The notes: a model not told the origin generated them from the sequence alone. A DNA stretch of 42,941 nt from Pseudomonadota bacterium (GCA_019351955.1 JABBOE010000014.1:1-42941); one strand, 5' to 3'; counted from the stretch's first letter, positions 24,375-33,695 are shown. A program made the numbers and translations.

Positions 24375-26231
24375 ATGAACGTCAGCCTCGAATCCGCCAT
24401 TAGCGCCGAACACCTTTTGCAACACATCTGGGGCTACCCCAGCTTTCGCGGCATGCAGCGCGAGGTGATCGAACACGTCGTGCATGGCGGTGATGCGCTG
24501 GTGCTGATGCCCACCGGGGGTGGAAAATCTCTCTGCTACCAGATTCCGGCGTTACTCCGTCCCGGCATCGGCATTGTGGTATCGCCCCTCATCGCATTGA
24601 TGCAGGATCAGGTCGTCGCGTTGCGCGAACTTGGCATTCGCGCCGCGTTCCTCAACTCCACCCTGGATGCGCACGACGCACGCGAAGTGCAGGCGAGAGC
24701 GCGGCGCGGCGAACTCGATTTGCTGTACATGGCCCCCGAACGTCTGTTGAGCGAGTCCGGCCAGCGCCTCCTGGAGGCGTGCCACATTGCGCTGTTCGCC
24801 ATTGACGAGGCGCATTGCGTGTCCCAATGGGGGCACGACTTCCGCCCGGAATACGGTCAGCTTGCCATGCTGCGCGACCGCTGGCCCGACGTACCGCGCA
24901 TTGCGCTGACCGCCACCGCAGACGTGCCCACCCGCAAAGAGATCGCGGACAAGCTGCTTCAGGACGGCCGCGCATTCGTGTCCAGCTTCGACCGGCCCAA
25001 CATCCGTTACCGCGTTGTCGAAAAGCGCGACGGCCGCACGCAACTGCTCCAATTCATTCGCGGCGAACATGCAGGCGACTGTGGCGTGGTGTACTGTCTT
25101 TCGCGCAACACTGTGGAGGAGGTAGCCATGATGCTTGCGGGGCATGGGGTGAACGCGCTGCCCTACCACGCGGGTTTGTCCACTGCGACGCGCTCCCGCC
25201 ACCTGCGCCGCTTTCTTGACGAGGACGGCATCGTGATGGTTGCCACAATCGCCTTTGGCATGGGCATTGACAAGCCCGACGTGCGCTTCGTCGCTCATCT
25301 GGACATGCCGAAGTCCATTGAAGGCTATTTCCAGGAGACCGGACGCGGCGGACGCGATGGCTTGCCGGCACAGGCCTGGATGGCCTATGGCCTTGCCGAT
25401 GTGGTGCAACAGCGTCGGCTGATCGAACTCTCGGATGCAGACGATCCCTACAAGCGCCTGTCCACGGGAAAACTTGACGCCATGCTGGCCTTGGCTGAAG
25501 CTGCGGACTGCCGACGCGTGCGCCTGCTGGCGTATTTTGACGAGCCCAGCACGCCCTGCGGCAACTGCGATAACTGCTTGGCACCGCCAGCTCTGGAGGA
25601 CGCCACCGAAGCAGCCCAAAAGCTGCTCTCGACAATCTACCGTTGCCGCCAGACCAGCGGCTCCAGCTTCGGTGTCACCCACATCATTGACGTGCTGCGT
25701 GGCAAGCGCACGGAAAAGGTGGAGCGTTACGGCCACCATGCGCTTTCCACTTTTGGCATTGGTGCCGATTTGTCCGAAGCTGATTGGCGCTCGTTGCTGC
25801 GCCAACTCGCAGCCCAGCACCTTCTCGAGGTCGACGCTGCTCACTTCAACGTGCTTCATCTCACCAACGCCAGCCGTGACGTGCTGCGCGGACAGCGCCG
25901 TATTCACCTCAAACGCAGGGAGCAGCCATCGGAGCGCAAACGCCGCACGAGTGCAGCGAGCACCACTCGCCAGTCCGCCCTTTCCGCAGCCGAATTCGCG
26001 CTCTTTGAAAGCCTGCGCACCTGGCGAAGCGGCGTGGCCAAGGAGCACGGCGTGCCAGCCTATGTGGTGTTTCCAGACGCCACGCTGCAAGCCATCGCCC
26101 TGGCAAGGCCGCGCAACCTTGACCAGCTACGCGGCATCTCAGGGGTGGGAGACAAGAAGCGCGATTCCTATGGCGACGCCCTTCTGGATCTGATCCGCAC
26201 ACACGCTGAACCTGACGCCGTCTCCCACTGA
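24375..26231 (+). CDS. recQ: ATP-dependent DNA helicase RecQ
   Basis: A 618-residue 3'-5' helicase of the RecF pathway. Motifs: [14 protein letters not shown] (motif 0), [12 protein letters not shown] (Walker A, Lys51), [20 protein letters not shown] (DEAH plus aromatic-rich loop), LTATAD, the helicase C-terminal [17 protein letters not shown] and [10 protein letters not shown]. The RQC zinc region has CGNCDNC. A C-terminal HRDC domain is present (about 530-610, [20 protein letters not shown]). All domains are intact. It is transcribed away from the permease gene with its own upstream region of about 190 bp. Confidence 0.96.
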   Translation: MNVSLESAISAEHLLQHIWGYPSFRGMQREVIEHVVHGGDALVLMPTGGGKSLCYQIPALLRPGIGIVVSPLIALMQDQVVALRELGIRAAFLNSTLDAHDAREVQARARRGELDLLYMAPERLLSESGQRLLEACHIALFAIDEAHCVSQWGHDFRPEYGQLAMLRDRWPDVPRIALTATADVPTRKEIADKLLQDGRAFVSSFDRPNIRYRVVEKRDGRTQLLQFIRGEHAGDCGVVYCLSRNTVEEVAMMLAGHGVNALPYHAGLSTATRSRHLRRFLDEDGIVMVATIAFGMGIDKPDVRFVAHLDMPKSIEGYFQETGRGGRDGLPAQAWMAYGLADVVQQRRLIELSDADDPYKRLSTGKLDAMLALAEAADCRRVRLLAYFDEPSTPCGNCDNCLAPPALEDATEAAQKLLSTIYRCRQTSGSSFGVTHIIDVLRGKRTEKVERYGHHALSTFGIGADLSEADWRSLLRQLAAQHLLEVDAAHFNVLHLTNASRDVLRGQRRIHLKRREQPSERKRRTSAASTTRQSALSAAEFALFESLRTWRSGVAKEHGVPAYVVFPDATLQAIALARPRNLDQLRGISGVGDKKRDSYGDALLDLIRTHAEPDAVSH

Positions 26232-26584
26232 ACCGGCCTCCGACTGGAGCCGGGGCGCACGCCCAATCCGTCCTTCATGACGGTCCATAAAGGACCCGCG
26301 CCTGAAGTCCCAAGCTTAATGTGACGCGCAGGCATGGTTGCCCGTCGCCATGATTCCAACATCAGATGTATGCAAGCGATCTCGACAGCGAGGCGCCGCG
26401 TGGCGGGTACACACCCGTTTCAGGGGTCCGGGTAGGACAAATGAGGAGCGTCGGCGTAGGCTGCCGGGCATGCTGGAACGACTTGGGGGCAAAGGATCGA
26501 ACGGACCAATCCTCGCGGACCTTGGCTTTGTCGACGCGCCACGGCTTGCCGATGGTCGAGCAAGGTCAAGGCGCGGCCACATGT
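26232..26584. other. 353-bp gap with no recognisable gene
   Basis: The gap lies between recQ and the auxiliary lipoprotein gene, which face each other. It has an imperfect hairpin just after the recQ stop (26233-26253, one bulged base). Short frames on both strands have low-complexity Arg/Pro/Ser-rich translations and no ribosome binding site, so I see no real gene. Confidence 0.6.
26233..26253 (+). terminator. Weak hairpin after recQ
   Basis: A stem of eight pairs with one bulged C and a 4-nt loop, immediately following the recQ stop. No T-tract follows, so it may be a Rho-dependent or bidirectional end. Confidence 0.35.
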
Positions 26585-27217
26585 TCATGAAGCCACGTCA
26601 TGGCCCGCCGCACGCGCAACCTCTGTCACGATTTGCGCCACGGCTCGTTGGAGCAGACTTTGCGCAGCTTGGGCGTAGTGCAGGGCGTCATTGACTGCAA
26701 GCACTTGTTGGCCATCCACGTGCCAATGCGCGAAGACGCGGCGGGGACTGGCCTGGACGATCTGGCAGGTCAAGTCCAGGTGCACTACACCATGACCCGC
26801 AAAGACGTCATGGTCGAGTCGCACGAGGTCACAGTGGAGAGTCCAGTCGGCCGGTGCAAGCGGCGTCGCCTGCTCCACAGCGCTCACCCAGGATTGCCTG
26901 GACAACGTCTGGGCAATAGCCGCGCGGATAAGGTCAGCAGGCGGCGCCACCCAGCGGCTGTCCCGGTAAGGCTCGATCTGGCCCGGCTGTGCGCTGTACA
27001 GCATAGCTGTGCCACCCAGCCCAGGCGCTGCTCCCACCGCAAGCAACCGGATCACCACCGGCCGCACATTGGCTGCGGACACGACCAGGGGCACAGCCAG
27101 CAGGCGGTACGTCGTCTGCGCCTGCGCGCCTGTTGCGGAAAGCGTGCATCCCGCAACCAGACTGATTGCAGAAAGCATGAGCCCAAGGGCCAAAACGCGA
27201 ATTGCAGAGGTCATCAT
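26585..27217 (-). CDS. ABC transport auxiliary lipoprotein (Mce-associated, PqiC-like)
   Basis: 210 residues. The signal peptide ends in a lipobox VAGC with the modified Cys at residue 24, so it is anchored to a membrane, probably the outer one. The mature part (TYRLLAVPLVVSAANVRPVVI, then a beta-rich region with DSRWVAPPADLIRAAI) fits the ABC_trans_aux family (PF03886, as in PqiC). Such lipoproteins work with MCE proteins in lipid transport between membranes. The start codon overlaps the MCE gene stop (ATGA), and it is the last gene of the block. Confidence 0.88.
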   Translation of the reverse strand: MMTSAIRVLALGLMLSAISLVAGCTLSATGAQAQTTYRLLAVPLVVSAANVRPVVIRLLAVGAAPGLGGTAMLYSAQPGQIEPYRDSRWVAPPADLIRAAIAQTLSRQSWVSAVEQATPLAPADWTLHCDLVRLDHDVFAGHGVVHLDLTCQIVQASPRRVFAHWHVDGQQVLAVNDALHYAQAAQSLLQRAVAQIVTEVARAAGHDVAS

Positions 27218-28182
27218 TGCTCTCCCGGACCGGCTGCCGGCTTGGGTGGTCCGTAGAGCAACTGGCTTGGGTTGCCCTTGAGGCTGCGTATCAATTCAGT
27301 GAGCTGGCTGCTAAGTTGCTCCAGGTTGCCGGTGAGGCGGTCAAGCCCGGGAAGAGTGTTCTCATGCAACTGATTGACTGCACGCGCTCCGGCTGCACTA
27401 AGGTTGACTGCGCCCTGCCCTGCCTCGCGCCAAGTGCGAGCAGCCTCATCCATATCGCCCAGAGTCACTTGCAGCCTCTGGGTCGTGTCGCTCAACTGGC
27501 CAAGCAACTTGGCGCCCTGGGCAGTGAGCTGCTGTCCATTTGCCCCCATCGCAGACAGCTCCTGGCTCGACTGGCGCAGATTCACTAACGTTTGCGCGAT
27601 ATCCTGGCGATGCGCATCCACCGTCTGCGCGACGCGGGCAACGTGCGTCAATGTCTGACTGAGGGCGCGCAGGTTCTCGTTGCTCAGCAGCAGATCCAGG
27701 CGGTTGGCAATTTTCGACAGGACGACCGTCGCTTCGCTGATCCCTCCTTCCAAGCGCGAGAACACCGAGGGGGCATAAGGAATCACCGGATACGCCTGGC
27801 CAGGCTTGGCCTGGAGCAACTCGCTGGAATGGCCGCCCGTGAGATTAATGACCGAAAGCCCCGTCACCCCTTGCGGACTCAGCTGTGCCACCGTGTCGGC
27901 GCGCACCGGAACTCCCTTGTCAATGTGTAATTTGATACGGATGAGCGCAGCGTTGGCCGGATCAATCTCAATGGAAGCGACTTTTCCTACTTGCACACCG
28001 CGGTACAACACGGTGCTTGCATCGTTGAGGCCGTTGACGTTGTCCGTCGCGTAAACCAGGTACGACACGGCGCTGCCCTGCCGGCTGCCCGCCGCCAGCC
28101 ACGAACTCACGCCGGCCAGCATTAAGCCCAACAAGACGACGAACACGCCCACAGCGGTGTAGTTGACTTTGGATTCCATCAT
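27214..28182 (-). CDS. MCE domain protein (MlaD type)
   Basis: 322 residues with one N-terminal membrane anchor (VGVFVVLLGLMLAGVSSWLA) and one MCE domain (about 40-120: YLVYATDNVNGLNDASTVLYRG, VRADTVAQLSPQGVTGLSVI). A long predicted coiled-coil/helical tail follows (about 150-320), rich in Leu, Gln and Ala heptads. MlaD-type proteins form hexameric rings that carry lipids across the periplasm; the long tail suggests a needle as in PqiB/YebT rather than the short E. coli MlaD. It follows the ATPase gene by 35 nt and overlaps the lipoprotein gene. Confidence 0.92.
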   Translation of the reverse strand: MMESKVNYTAVGVFVVLLGLMLAGVSSWLAAGSRQGSAVSYLVYATDNVNGLNDASTVLYRGVQVGKVASIEIDPANAALIRIKLHIDKGVPVRADTVAQLSPQGVTGLSVINLTGGHSSELLQAKPGQAYPVIPYAPSVFSRLEGGISEATVVLSKIANRLDLLLSNENLRALSQTLTHVARVAQTVDAHRQDIAQTLVNLRQSSQELSAMGANGQQLTAQGAKLLGQLSDTTQRLQVTLGDMDEAARTWREAGQGAVNLSAAGARAVNQLHENTLPGLDRLTGNLEQLSSQLTELIRSLKGNPSQLLYGPPKPAAGPGEQ

Positions 28183-28217
28183 GCAGCCTCATCGAACCAT
28201 ACAGCAAAGATTCACGT

Positions 28218-29024
28218 TCATGGTGAGCCTGCCTCGTGCGGCCTTGCGGCTTGTGTCTCAGGCAAAAAAGCCAGGGATCGGCCCTCCCGAAAATAGGCTC
28301 GGAGCTCGGGTTCGTCGCGATGCGCCAATTCGACTGCGGACCCTATCGCAAGCACGACCTTACGCGCGAGAAAGGCAACCAACTCGCTGCCGTGCCAGAT
28401 CGAGTCTAGATCGTGCGTCACCTGCAGAACGGTCAAGCCAAGAAGGTCGCGTAACTCTCGGATGAGGTTGTCGAAATCTGCCGCGCCAATCGGATCCAAT
28501 CCGGATGTGGGCTCGTCCAACACGAGCAATTCGGGATCGAGGGCCAGCGCGCGCGCCAATGCCGCGCGCTTGACCATGCCTCCCGATAGCTCCGATGGGT
28601 ATTTGTGCGCCGCATCTGCTGGCAGTCCGGCCAGACGGATCTTGAGCATGCCAATATCGGACAGCAACCGACGGTCGACCGCGCCGTGCTCGCGAATCGG
28701 CAGCAGGACGTTTTCGAGGACCGTCAGCCCCGTGAACAGCGCCCCCCCCTGGAACAGCACGCCAATGCGCTGACGCAGACGCTGCCGCGCCTCCGCGCTT
28801 GCCCCGCGAACGTCCTGCCCGAAAAGCTTCAGGCTTCCAGCCTGCGGTTCACGCAGCAGAATAAGGGTACGAAGCAGCACAGTCTTTCCCGCCCCTGAGC
28901 CACCCACAAGCGCCATGATGCAACCGCGGGGAACGGCCAGATCCAATCCCTCATGCACAGCGTTCGTGCCGAATCGGTTGACGATACCACGCGCGTCGAT
29001 GACAACGGGAGTACCGCTTTTCAT
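28218..29024 (-). CDS. Mce/Mla-type ABC transporter ATP-binding protein
   Basis: 268 residues, MlaF-like. Walker A GGSGAGKTVLLR (about 40-51), Q-loop FQGGALFTGLTV, signature LSGGMVKRAALARALA, Walker B LLVLDEPTSGLD, and the H-loop VTHDLDS are all intact. The family-specific YPSELSGGM is typical of MlaF. ATG 29024 overlaps the permease stop (ATGA); a longer frame to 29264 reads through the permease and is not used. Together with the permease it forms the energised part of the lipid transporter. Confidence 0.94.
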   Translation of the reverse strand: MKSGTPVVIDARGIVNRFGTNAVHEGLDLAVPRGCIMALVGGSGAGKTVLLRTLILLREPQAGSLKLFGQDVRGASAEARQRLRQRIGVLFQGGALFTGLTVLENVLLPIREHGAVDRRLLSDIGMLKIRLAGLPADAAHKYPSELSGGMVKRAALARALALDPELLVLDEPTSGLDPIGAADFDNLIRELRDLLGLTVLQVTHDLDSIWHGSELVAFLARKVVLAIGSAVELAHRDEPELRAYFREGRSLAFLPETQAARPHEAGSP

Positions 29025-30181
29025 AGACCAAGCAGGTTGTAAAACACGGAAAAACCGGCATCGATCATGATCACCAGAAAAATCGCCTGCACCACCGCGA
29101 CCGTGGTGGCACGCCCAACAGCGGCAGCGCTGCCCGACACGCGCAGGCCCTGCATGCAACCCACCAATGCGATGACCACGGCGAAAACTGGGGCCTTCAC
29201 CAACCCAAGCATCAGTGTTCGTCCGTTCACCACCTGCGGAACGCGTGCAAGATATTCGGTCCAAGGCACGCCGTAACCGACTGAAGCCACAACACCGCCT
29301 CCAATCAACCCCATGACGTCGGCGAACAAAGACAACAGCGGCAAGGTCACGACCAGTGCCATGACCTTGGGAAAGACCAATATCTCGAAAGGCGACAGAC
29401 CCAACGCGCGTAATGCGTCGACTTCCTCTGTAATGCGCATGGTCCCTAGCTGGGCCGTGTACGACGAGCCCGTCCGCCCGGCGACCAGGATGGCGGCCAA
29501 CAGCGGCCCGAGTTCGCGCAGCGTGATGATGGCTACCAGGTTAACGATGAAGATGTTGGCCCCGTAAGTGGCCAGGGTCGCGCCGCCCTGGTAGGCCATC
29601 ACCATCCCGATCAGGAACGACAACATACCCACGATGCCCAGCGCGCGCAAACCTGCCGCATCGATTTCGACCACGACCTCGCGCCACCGGATGCGCCAAA
29701 ACATCAGGAGCAGCGGCATGCCGCGCCAAACCAGTTCTCCGATGGCCTTGAGAAACTCGCGACCCTCATTGAGTGCCGCCAGCGTTGCGCGGCCAATGTC
29801 CCCGAGCAGCCCCGCATGGGCCGCGCGTGGCTGCGGGGGCTCCGCCGCGGCACGCGACAGCACGAGCTCAATGAGTTGGCGTTGCGCGGGGCTCAGCGCG
29901 CTGCGGTCGACGACGATCCCAGCATCGACCCATGCCTGGAGACTGCGCGCCAGGACCAGTGCGCCGGCTGTGTCGACCTGCAGCGGGACGACTTCCGTAT
30001 CTGCAGCCGCTTGCAGGTGCACCGTGGTACAGGCCTCGGGCAGCGCCAGAACGGGCGCAGGGGACAACCCTTGCACGGTCCAGGCGCCGTCCAGCAGTAG
30101 ATTCTGCAGGCCAGCCTCTGCCCCCGCTCGCCAGTGCGCGCGCGCCGGATGCCAGTCCACTGACCGAGACTTGGCGTGCAT
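29021..30181 (-). CDS. MlaE-type permease with N-terminal STAS-like domain
   Basis: 386 residues. The C-terminal two thirds (about 120-386) is the MlaE fold: LNEGREFLKAIGELVWRG, GMLSFLIGMVMAYQGG, AAILVAGRTGSSYTAQLGTM, EEVDALRALGLSPFEILVFPKV, each diagnostic of MlaE. Residues 20-110 (LLLDGAWTVQGLSPAP, then alternating strands and helices ending VVDRSALSPAQRQLIE) look like a degenerate STAS domain, the role played by the separate protein MlaB in E. coli. This fused form is known in other proteobacteria. It overlaps the ATPase gene and lies 48 nt after the DUF4197 gene. Confidence 0.9.
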   Translation of the reverse strand: MHAKSRSVDWHPARAHWRAGAEAGLQNLLLDGAWTVQGLSPAPVLALPEACTTVHLQAAADTEVVPLQVDTAGALVLARSLQAWVDAGIVVDRSALSPAQRQLIELVLSRAAAEPPQPRAAHAGLLGDIGRATLAALNEGREFLKAIGELVWRGMPLLLMFWRIRWREVVVEIDAAGLRALGIVGMLSFLIGMVMAYQGGATLATYGANIFIVNLVAIITLRELGPLLAAILVAGRTGSSYTAQLGTMRITEEVDALRALGLSPFEILVFPKVMALVVTLPLLSLFADVMGLIGGGVVASVGYGVPWTEYLARVPQVVNGRTLMLGLVKAPVFAVVIALVGCMQGLRVSGSAAAVGRATTVAVVQAIFLVIMIDAGFSVFYNLLGL

Positions 30182-30229
30182 GTAGCCCCAGGCGATCCTT
30201 CGACTCGCAGCGGATGCGCGGAGGCGCCG

Positions 30230-31075
30230 TTACCCGGCCTTCAAGGCGCCGAAAACCTTGCCGATCAGCGCGCTGCCGGTTCCCACGGGGTCCGTGCGAA
30301 TGGCTTGCTCCTCTTCCCCGATGGCTTGATACAGCCGATTCAACGTCTGCTGGGTCACGTAGGTATCGATATTGGCCTGCTCTGCGCTGACGAGCCCGAA
30401 TTGAGCGGCCTGGCCGGCATACTGATCATAGGTTTGCGCCAGCCCCACTTTCGCCGTCGCCTGTCGCACGATGGGCAGAAACTTTTGCGTAAGAGGAACC
30501 TCGGTCTTACGCCTGAAATACGCGGTCGCCGCCTCATTGCCCCCGGTGAGAATGCCTTTGGCGTCGGCAATGCTCATGCTTTTCACCGCATTCACGAGCA
30601 GGGTCTTGGCCTCCGGCACAGCGGCCTCGGCAGCGCGGTTGATGGCCAAGTCCAAGGCATCGGCCTGCGAACCCATACCGGCCATGCGCATGAGACTGGT
30701 CGTCTTCTCAAGCGCAGGCGGCAGCGGAATACGCCATTTGGGACTTCCATAGAAACCGTCTGTGCGGCCCAGCGTGCTGACCGCCGTGTCGACGCCGCGC
30801 GACAGCGCCGCCTTCAGGCCCTGCCCTACCTCGCCTGAACTCAGCGCGGCGACTGCCGCGGTGCTCCCGGATGCACTCCCCCCCGCATCCGAGGGAACTG
30901 TCTGCTGTGCGGGCTGCTGTGATGTCCCCGGATTTGCCTTTTGCAACACGCCCCCGAGCTGATTTTGCAGGTCGCCGAGGTTGAACGCATAGGCAGGCAC
31001 CACGCTGGCCAGAACCATGCCCGCAGTAACGGCTTGGAAGAATGTGCGGATGCGCGTCGGAAACTCCCTGGTCAT
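30230..31075 (-). CDS. DUF4197 domain protein, exported
   Basis: 281 residues with a Sec signal peptide ending AYA just before FNLGDLQNQLG, so periplasmic. A Ser/Gly/Ala/Gln-rich linker (about 45-75) precedes the DUF4197 domain: EVGQGLKAALSRGVDTAVSTLGRTDGFYGSPKWRIPLP, AINRAAEAAVPEAKTLLVNAVKSMSIADAKGILTGG and a C-terminal GLYQAIGEEE-like ending (LYQAIGEEEQAIR). The family is widespread in Gram-negatives, and I know of no assigned function. ATG 31075 (MTREFP) is preferred over one at 31126 because it puts the signal peptide at the N terminus. It follows the ATPase gene by 54 nt. Confidence 0.9.
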   Translation of the reverse strand: MTREFPTRIRTFFQAVTAGMVLASVVPAYAFNLGDLQNQLGGVLQKANPGTSQQPAQQTVPSDAGGSASGSTAAVAALSSGEVGQGLKAALSRGVDTAVSTLGRTDGFYGSPKWRIPLPPALEKTTSLMRMAGMGSQADALDLAINRAAEAAVPEAKTLLVNAVKSMSIADAKGILTGGNEAATAYFRRKTEVPLTQKFLPIVRQATAKVGLAQTYDQYAGQAAQFGLVSAEQANIDTYVTQQTLNRLYQAIGEEEQAIRTDPVGTGSALIGKVFGALKAG

Positions 31076-31129
31076 TGGAAACTCCTCGGTATGAAAAATG
31101 GCGAGTCGGCCTGGCAACGAGAGCACGCC

Positions 31130-32959
31130 TCAACCCTGGGCGACAGGCGTCGCATGCAGGACTCCGTCGAGCGTGGTGCTACCCTCTGCGACCTTGAGGG
31201 CGCCAGCCAGCCGCAGCGGACGCATGCCGTCGCTGACGGCTTGCTGGCGCAGCGCCTCAAGCGGGGCATTGGCCGCCACGAGGGTGCGCAAGGCCGGGCT
31301 GACGACCAGCAATTCGTATAGGCCCAATCGACCAAGATAGCCGGTGTTGCGACACGCTGGGCAACCCACAGGTTTGTAAGGGGAAATCCTGGTGCTCGGC
31401 CTCCAAGGGGCGACCGCTTGCTGAAAAGTCGTCTGATCGAAACTGTCGTCAGGCTGTTTGCAATGGGGGCAAAGCGTCCGCACCAGTCGCTGAGCGAGGA
31501 TGCCGAGCACGGTGGCATTCACCAGGTAGGGAGCCACGCCCAACTCCAGCAGCCTTGTGATGCTCCCAGGGGCATCATTGGTGTGCAAGGAGGACAACAC
31601 AAGGTGACCGGTCAGGGCGGCCTGTACGGACATATCGGCCGTCTCACGGTCGCGAATCTCGCCCACCATGATGATGTCAGGGTCTTGTCGCATCAGCGCG
31701 CGCAGCCCCTCGGCAAAGCCCATGTCAAGGCCCGGCTGGACCTGCATCTGGTTAAAGCTGGGCTCGACCATCTCGATCGGGTCCTCCACCGTGCACACAT
31801 TCACTTCGTCGGTCGCCAAACGCTTGAGCGTTGAATACAAAGTGGTGGTCTTGCCGCTTCCGGTCGGGCCCGTCACAAGCACGATGCCGTGCGGTCGGCT
31901 CGTCAAATTCTGCCAACGCTGCGCCTCCGTCGCTGGGAATCCCAAGGCAGCCATATCACGCAACACAACGTCGGGGTCGAAGACGCGCATCACCAGCTTC
32001 TCGCCGAAGGCGGTGGGTAGCGTGGACAGGCGCAGTTCGACCTCGTCACCCGCAGGCCTGCGCGTCTTGATGCGCCCATCCTGTGGGCGACGCTTTTCCA
32101 CCACATCCATGCGGCCCAGCAGCTTAACGCGGCTGGTCATGGCATTCATGACCGAAGGCGGAACCTGGTAAACGGTCTGCAGGATGCCATCGATACGAAA
32201 GCGGATCACGCCAAGTTCACGTCGCGGCTCCAGGTGAATGTCCGATGCGCGCTGCTCGAAGGCATATTGCCAAAGCCAGTCCACCACCTGCACCACGCCG
32301 GCGTCATTGGCGTCCAGCGCACGGCCACTCTTGCCTAGCTCGACCAGTTGCTCAAACTGGTTCACCCCGCTCACGCCAGAAGTCGAGCCATGTCTCTGCG
32401 CCTGGCGCACCGACCGAGCAAGACTGAAGAATTCGTTGGTGTAGCGCGCAATGTCGATTGGATTGGCCACAACCAGATGGATCGCCCGGCGCAACATGCG
32501 CTCAAGCTCAGGCTTCCATGCGAGGTCAAAGGGCTCGGCCGTGGCGACCGTCACGCCCTCCGCGTCAGCCGCCACCGGCAGAATGCGATGGCGCTCGGCG
32601 TAGTTCATCGAAATCAAGTCCCCGATTTTCCCGATATCCACCCTCAGCGGGTCGATCCGCAAATAGGGCAACGCCGCACGGGTCGCCAACCAACTTGTCA
32701 ACAGGTCCAAATCCAGGGTTTTGGCGTCAGACATGCGCACCAATCCGGCGTTTGCCACCTTCTGTAGGGCATGCAGGCGCGCGCTGGCGTGGGCGCTACG
32801 ATCCATCCCCTGGCGTAGCCCCGCATCGTCGATCAGGCCGTCCTCGTGCAACCAGCGAAGCAATTCGCGCCATTCGAGCGGGCCATGCATGGCCGCGGAC
32901 GCCGTGTTGTCCTCCCGCCGGACTTGCTCGTTCAGATTGATGGGTCTGGATGCTTGCAT
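31130..32959 (-). CDS. PilB/GspE-type secretion ATPase, isolated
   Basis: 609 residues. An N-terminal T2SSE_N-like domain (about 70-175), then the ATPase: ASDIHLEPR, Walker A GPTGSGKT (364-371), Asp box VEDPIEM, Walker B DPDIIMVGEIRD, His box SSLHTNDAPGSITR, and a tetracysteine zinc motif (Cys497, 500, 533, 536). This is a complete hexameric type II/type IV pilus assembly ATPase. None of its usual partners (inner-membrane platform PilC/GspF, pseudopilins, secretin) is adjacent; instead it heads a run into DUF4197 and an Mce transporter. The substrate system is unknown. ATG at 32959 is used, with ATG at 32890 an alternative. Confidence 0.9.
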   Translation of the reverse strand: MQASRPINLNEQVRREDNTASAAMHGPLEWRELLRWLHEDGLIDDAGLRQGMDRSAHASARLHALQKVANAGLVRMSDAKTLDLDLLTSWLATRAALPYLRIDPLRVDIGKIGDLISMNYAERHRILPVAADAEGVTVATAEPFDLAWKPELERMLRRAIHLVVANPIDIARYTNEFFSLARSVRQAQRHGSTSGVSGVNQFEQLVELGKSGRALDANDAGVVQVVDWLWQYAFEQRASDIHLEPRRELGVIRFRIDGILQTVYQVPPSVMNAMTSRVKLLGRMDVVEKRRPQDGRIKTRRPAGDEVELRLSTLPTAFGEKLVMRVFDPDVVLRDMAALGFPATEAQRWQNLTSRPHGIVLVTGPTGSGKTTTLYSTLKRLATDEVNVCTVEDPIEMVEPSFNQMQVQPGLDMGFAEGLRALMRQDPDIIMVGEIRDRETADMSVQAALTGHLVLSSLHTNDAPGSITRLLELGVAPYLVNATVLGILAQRLVRTLCPHCKQPDDSFDQTTFQQAVAPWRPSTRISPYKPVGCPACRNTGYLGRLGLYELLVVSPALRTLVAANAPLEALRQQAVSDGMRPLRLAGALKVAEGSTTLDGVLHATPVAQG

Positions 32960-32996
32960 TGGCTCAGTGTAGATGCTGCAAGACCGTGATACGCGC

Positions 32997-33524
32997 TCAG
33001 GCGTCAGCCGCGATCAGTCCATGGCTGATGAATACGTCACGCCATGCCTCGAGCTTACGCGCGAAGCTCCAACTCGCGTTAGCTGGACTTGTTGACGGCA
33101 AGCGGTGGCACGCTGGCACCAAACTGCCAGTCAGCCGCATCAGCCGAGCGGACTCACCGCCGTTGTGGGCAATAGCCCGTATTTGCGGCAACCCCGCCAC
33201 GAGGGCGCGTAGCTCGTTGGGTTGAGCCTTCGTGATGGCGGCATCCATGCTGCCTTGGCGCTCACAGGCCGCATACACGTCCCAGATACCCAAGCCGCGC
33301 CTGAGAACGATCTGCAGCCGAGCGGCGTACGGCATCCTGGTCAGATCTTCATCAAACAAGGCCGCCAGCAGTGGCCAGAATTGGTTGCGCGGATGGGCGT
33401 AATACTGTTGAGCCTGAAGCGACGCGCGGCTTGGAAAACTGCCCAGAATCAGCAATCGCGTCTGCGGCCCAACCGCAGGCGGCAAACCCAGGAGGCGCGG
33501 CAAGGAGGATGTGGAAACAAGCAT
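32997..33524 (-). CDS. DNA-deoxyinosine (hypoxanthine) glycosylase, UDG family 6
   Basis: 175 residues. The motif LLILGSFPSRASLQAQQYYA followed by HPRNQFWPLL matches family 6 uracil-DNA glycosylase-like enzymes that remove deaminated adenine (hypoxanthine) and, less well, other deaminated bases. The Asn of PRNxFW is the residue described as catalytic in that family. The second motif, LPSTSPAN, and the C-terminal WRDVFISHGL are present. It starts the repair of deaminated bases by base excision. It is divergent from the tRNA-Gly/trmB pair, with its ATG about 30 nt from the tRNA 5' end. Confidence 0.88.
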   Translation of the reverse strand: MLVSTSSLPRLLGLPPAVGPQTRLLILGSFPSRASLQAQQYYAHPRNQFWPLLAALFDEDLTRMPYAARLQIVLRRGLGIWDVYAACERQGSMDAAITKAQPNELRALVAGLPQIRAIAHNGGESARLMRLTGSLVPACHRLPSTSPANASWSFARKLEAWRDVFISHGLIAADA

Positions 33525-33537
33525 TGGACCGGCCGTT

Positions 33538-33543
33538 TATAAT
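33538..33543 (+). promoter_or_regulatory. -10 element of tRNA-Gly
   Basis: TATAAT, a consensus -10, lies 10 nt before the mature tRNA 5' end. No clear -35 hexamer at 16-18 nt spacing. Confidence 0.5.
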
Positions 33544-33553
33544 CAAAAGTTTC

Positions 33554-33627
33554 GCGGGTGTAGTTCAATGGTAGAACGGCAGCTTCCCAAGCTGCATACG
33601 AGGGTTCGATTCCCTTCACCCGCTCCA
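33554..33627 (+). tRNA. tRNA-Gly (anticodon CCC)
   Basis: 74 nt including encoded CCA. GCGGGTG pairs with CACCCGC; the anticodon arm is GCAGC-TTCCCAA-GCTGC, giving CCC; the T-arm is GAGGGTTCGATTCCCTTC. It reads GGG codons, which matter in this GC-rich genome. A perfect TATAAT lies just upstream. trmB follows on the same strand. Confidence 0.95.
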
Positions 33628-33695
33628 TGCACTTCGCAGAGCAGGCCTCACCGGATCACCCGGTTTCTACGTCGGCCGCCTTCAGCCTGACGCCC

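Noticed and set aside
24552-26090. 512-codon open frame antisense to recQ
   Set aside because: Shadow of recQ, whose helicase motifs are complete; no ribosome binding site or recognisable domain.
26338-26694. 118-codon plus-strand frame between recQ and the lipoprotein gene
   Set aside because: Arg/Gly-rich translation, no ribosome binding site, partly opposite the conserved lipoprotein gene.
33627-33695. Upstream start for trmB at 33627
   Set aside because: That ATG uses the final A of the tRNA-Gly CCA; the extra 23 residues are not conserved in TrmB.
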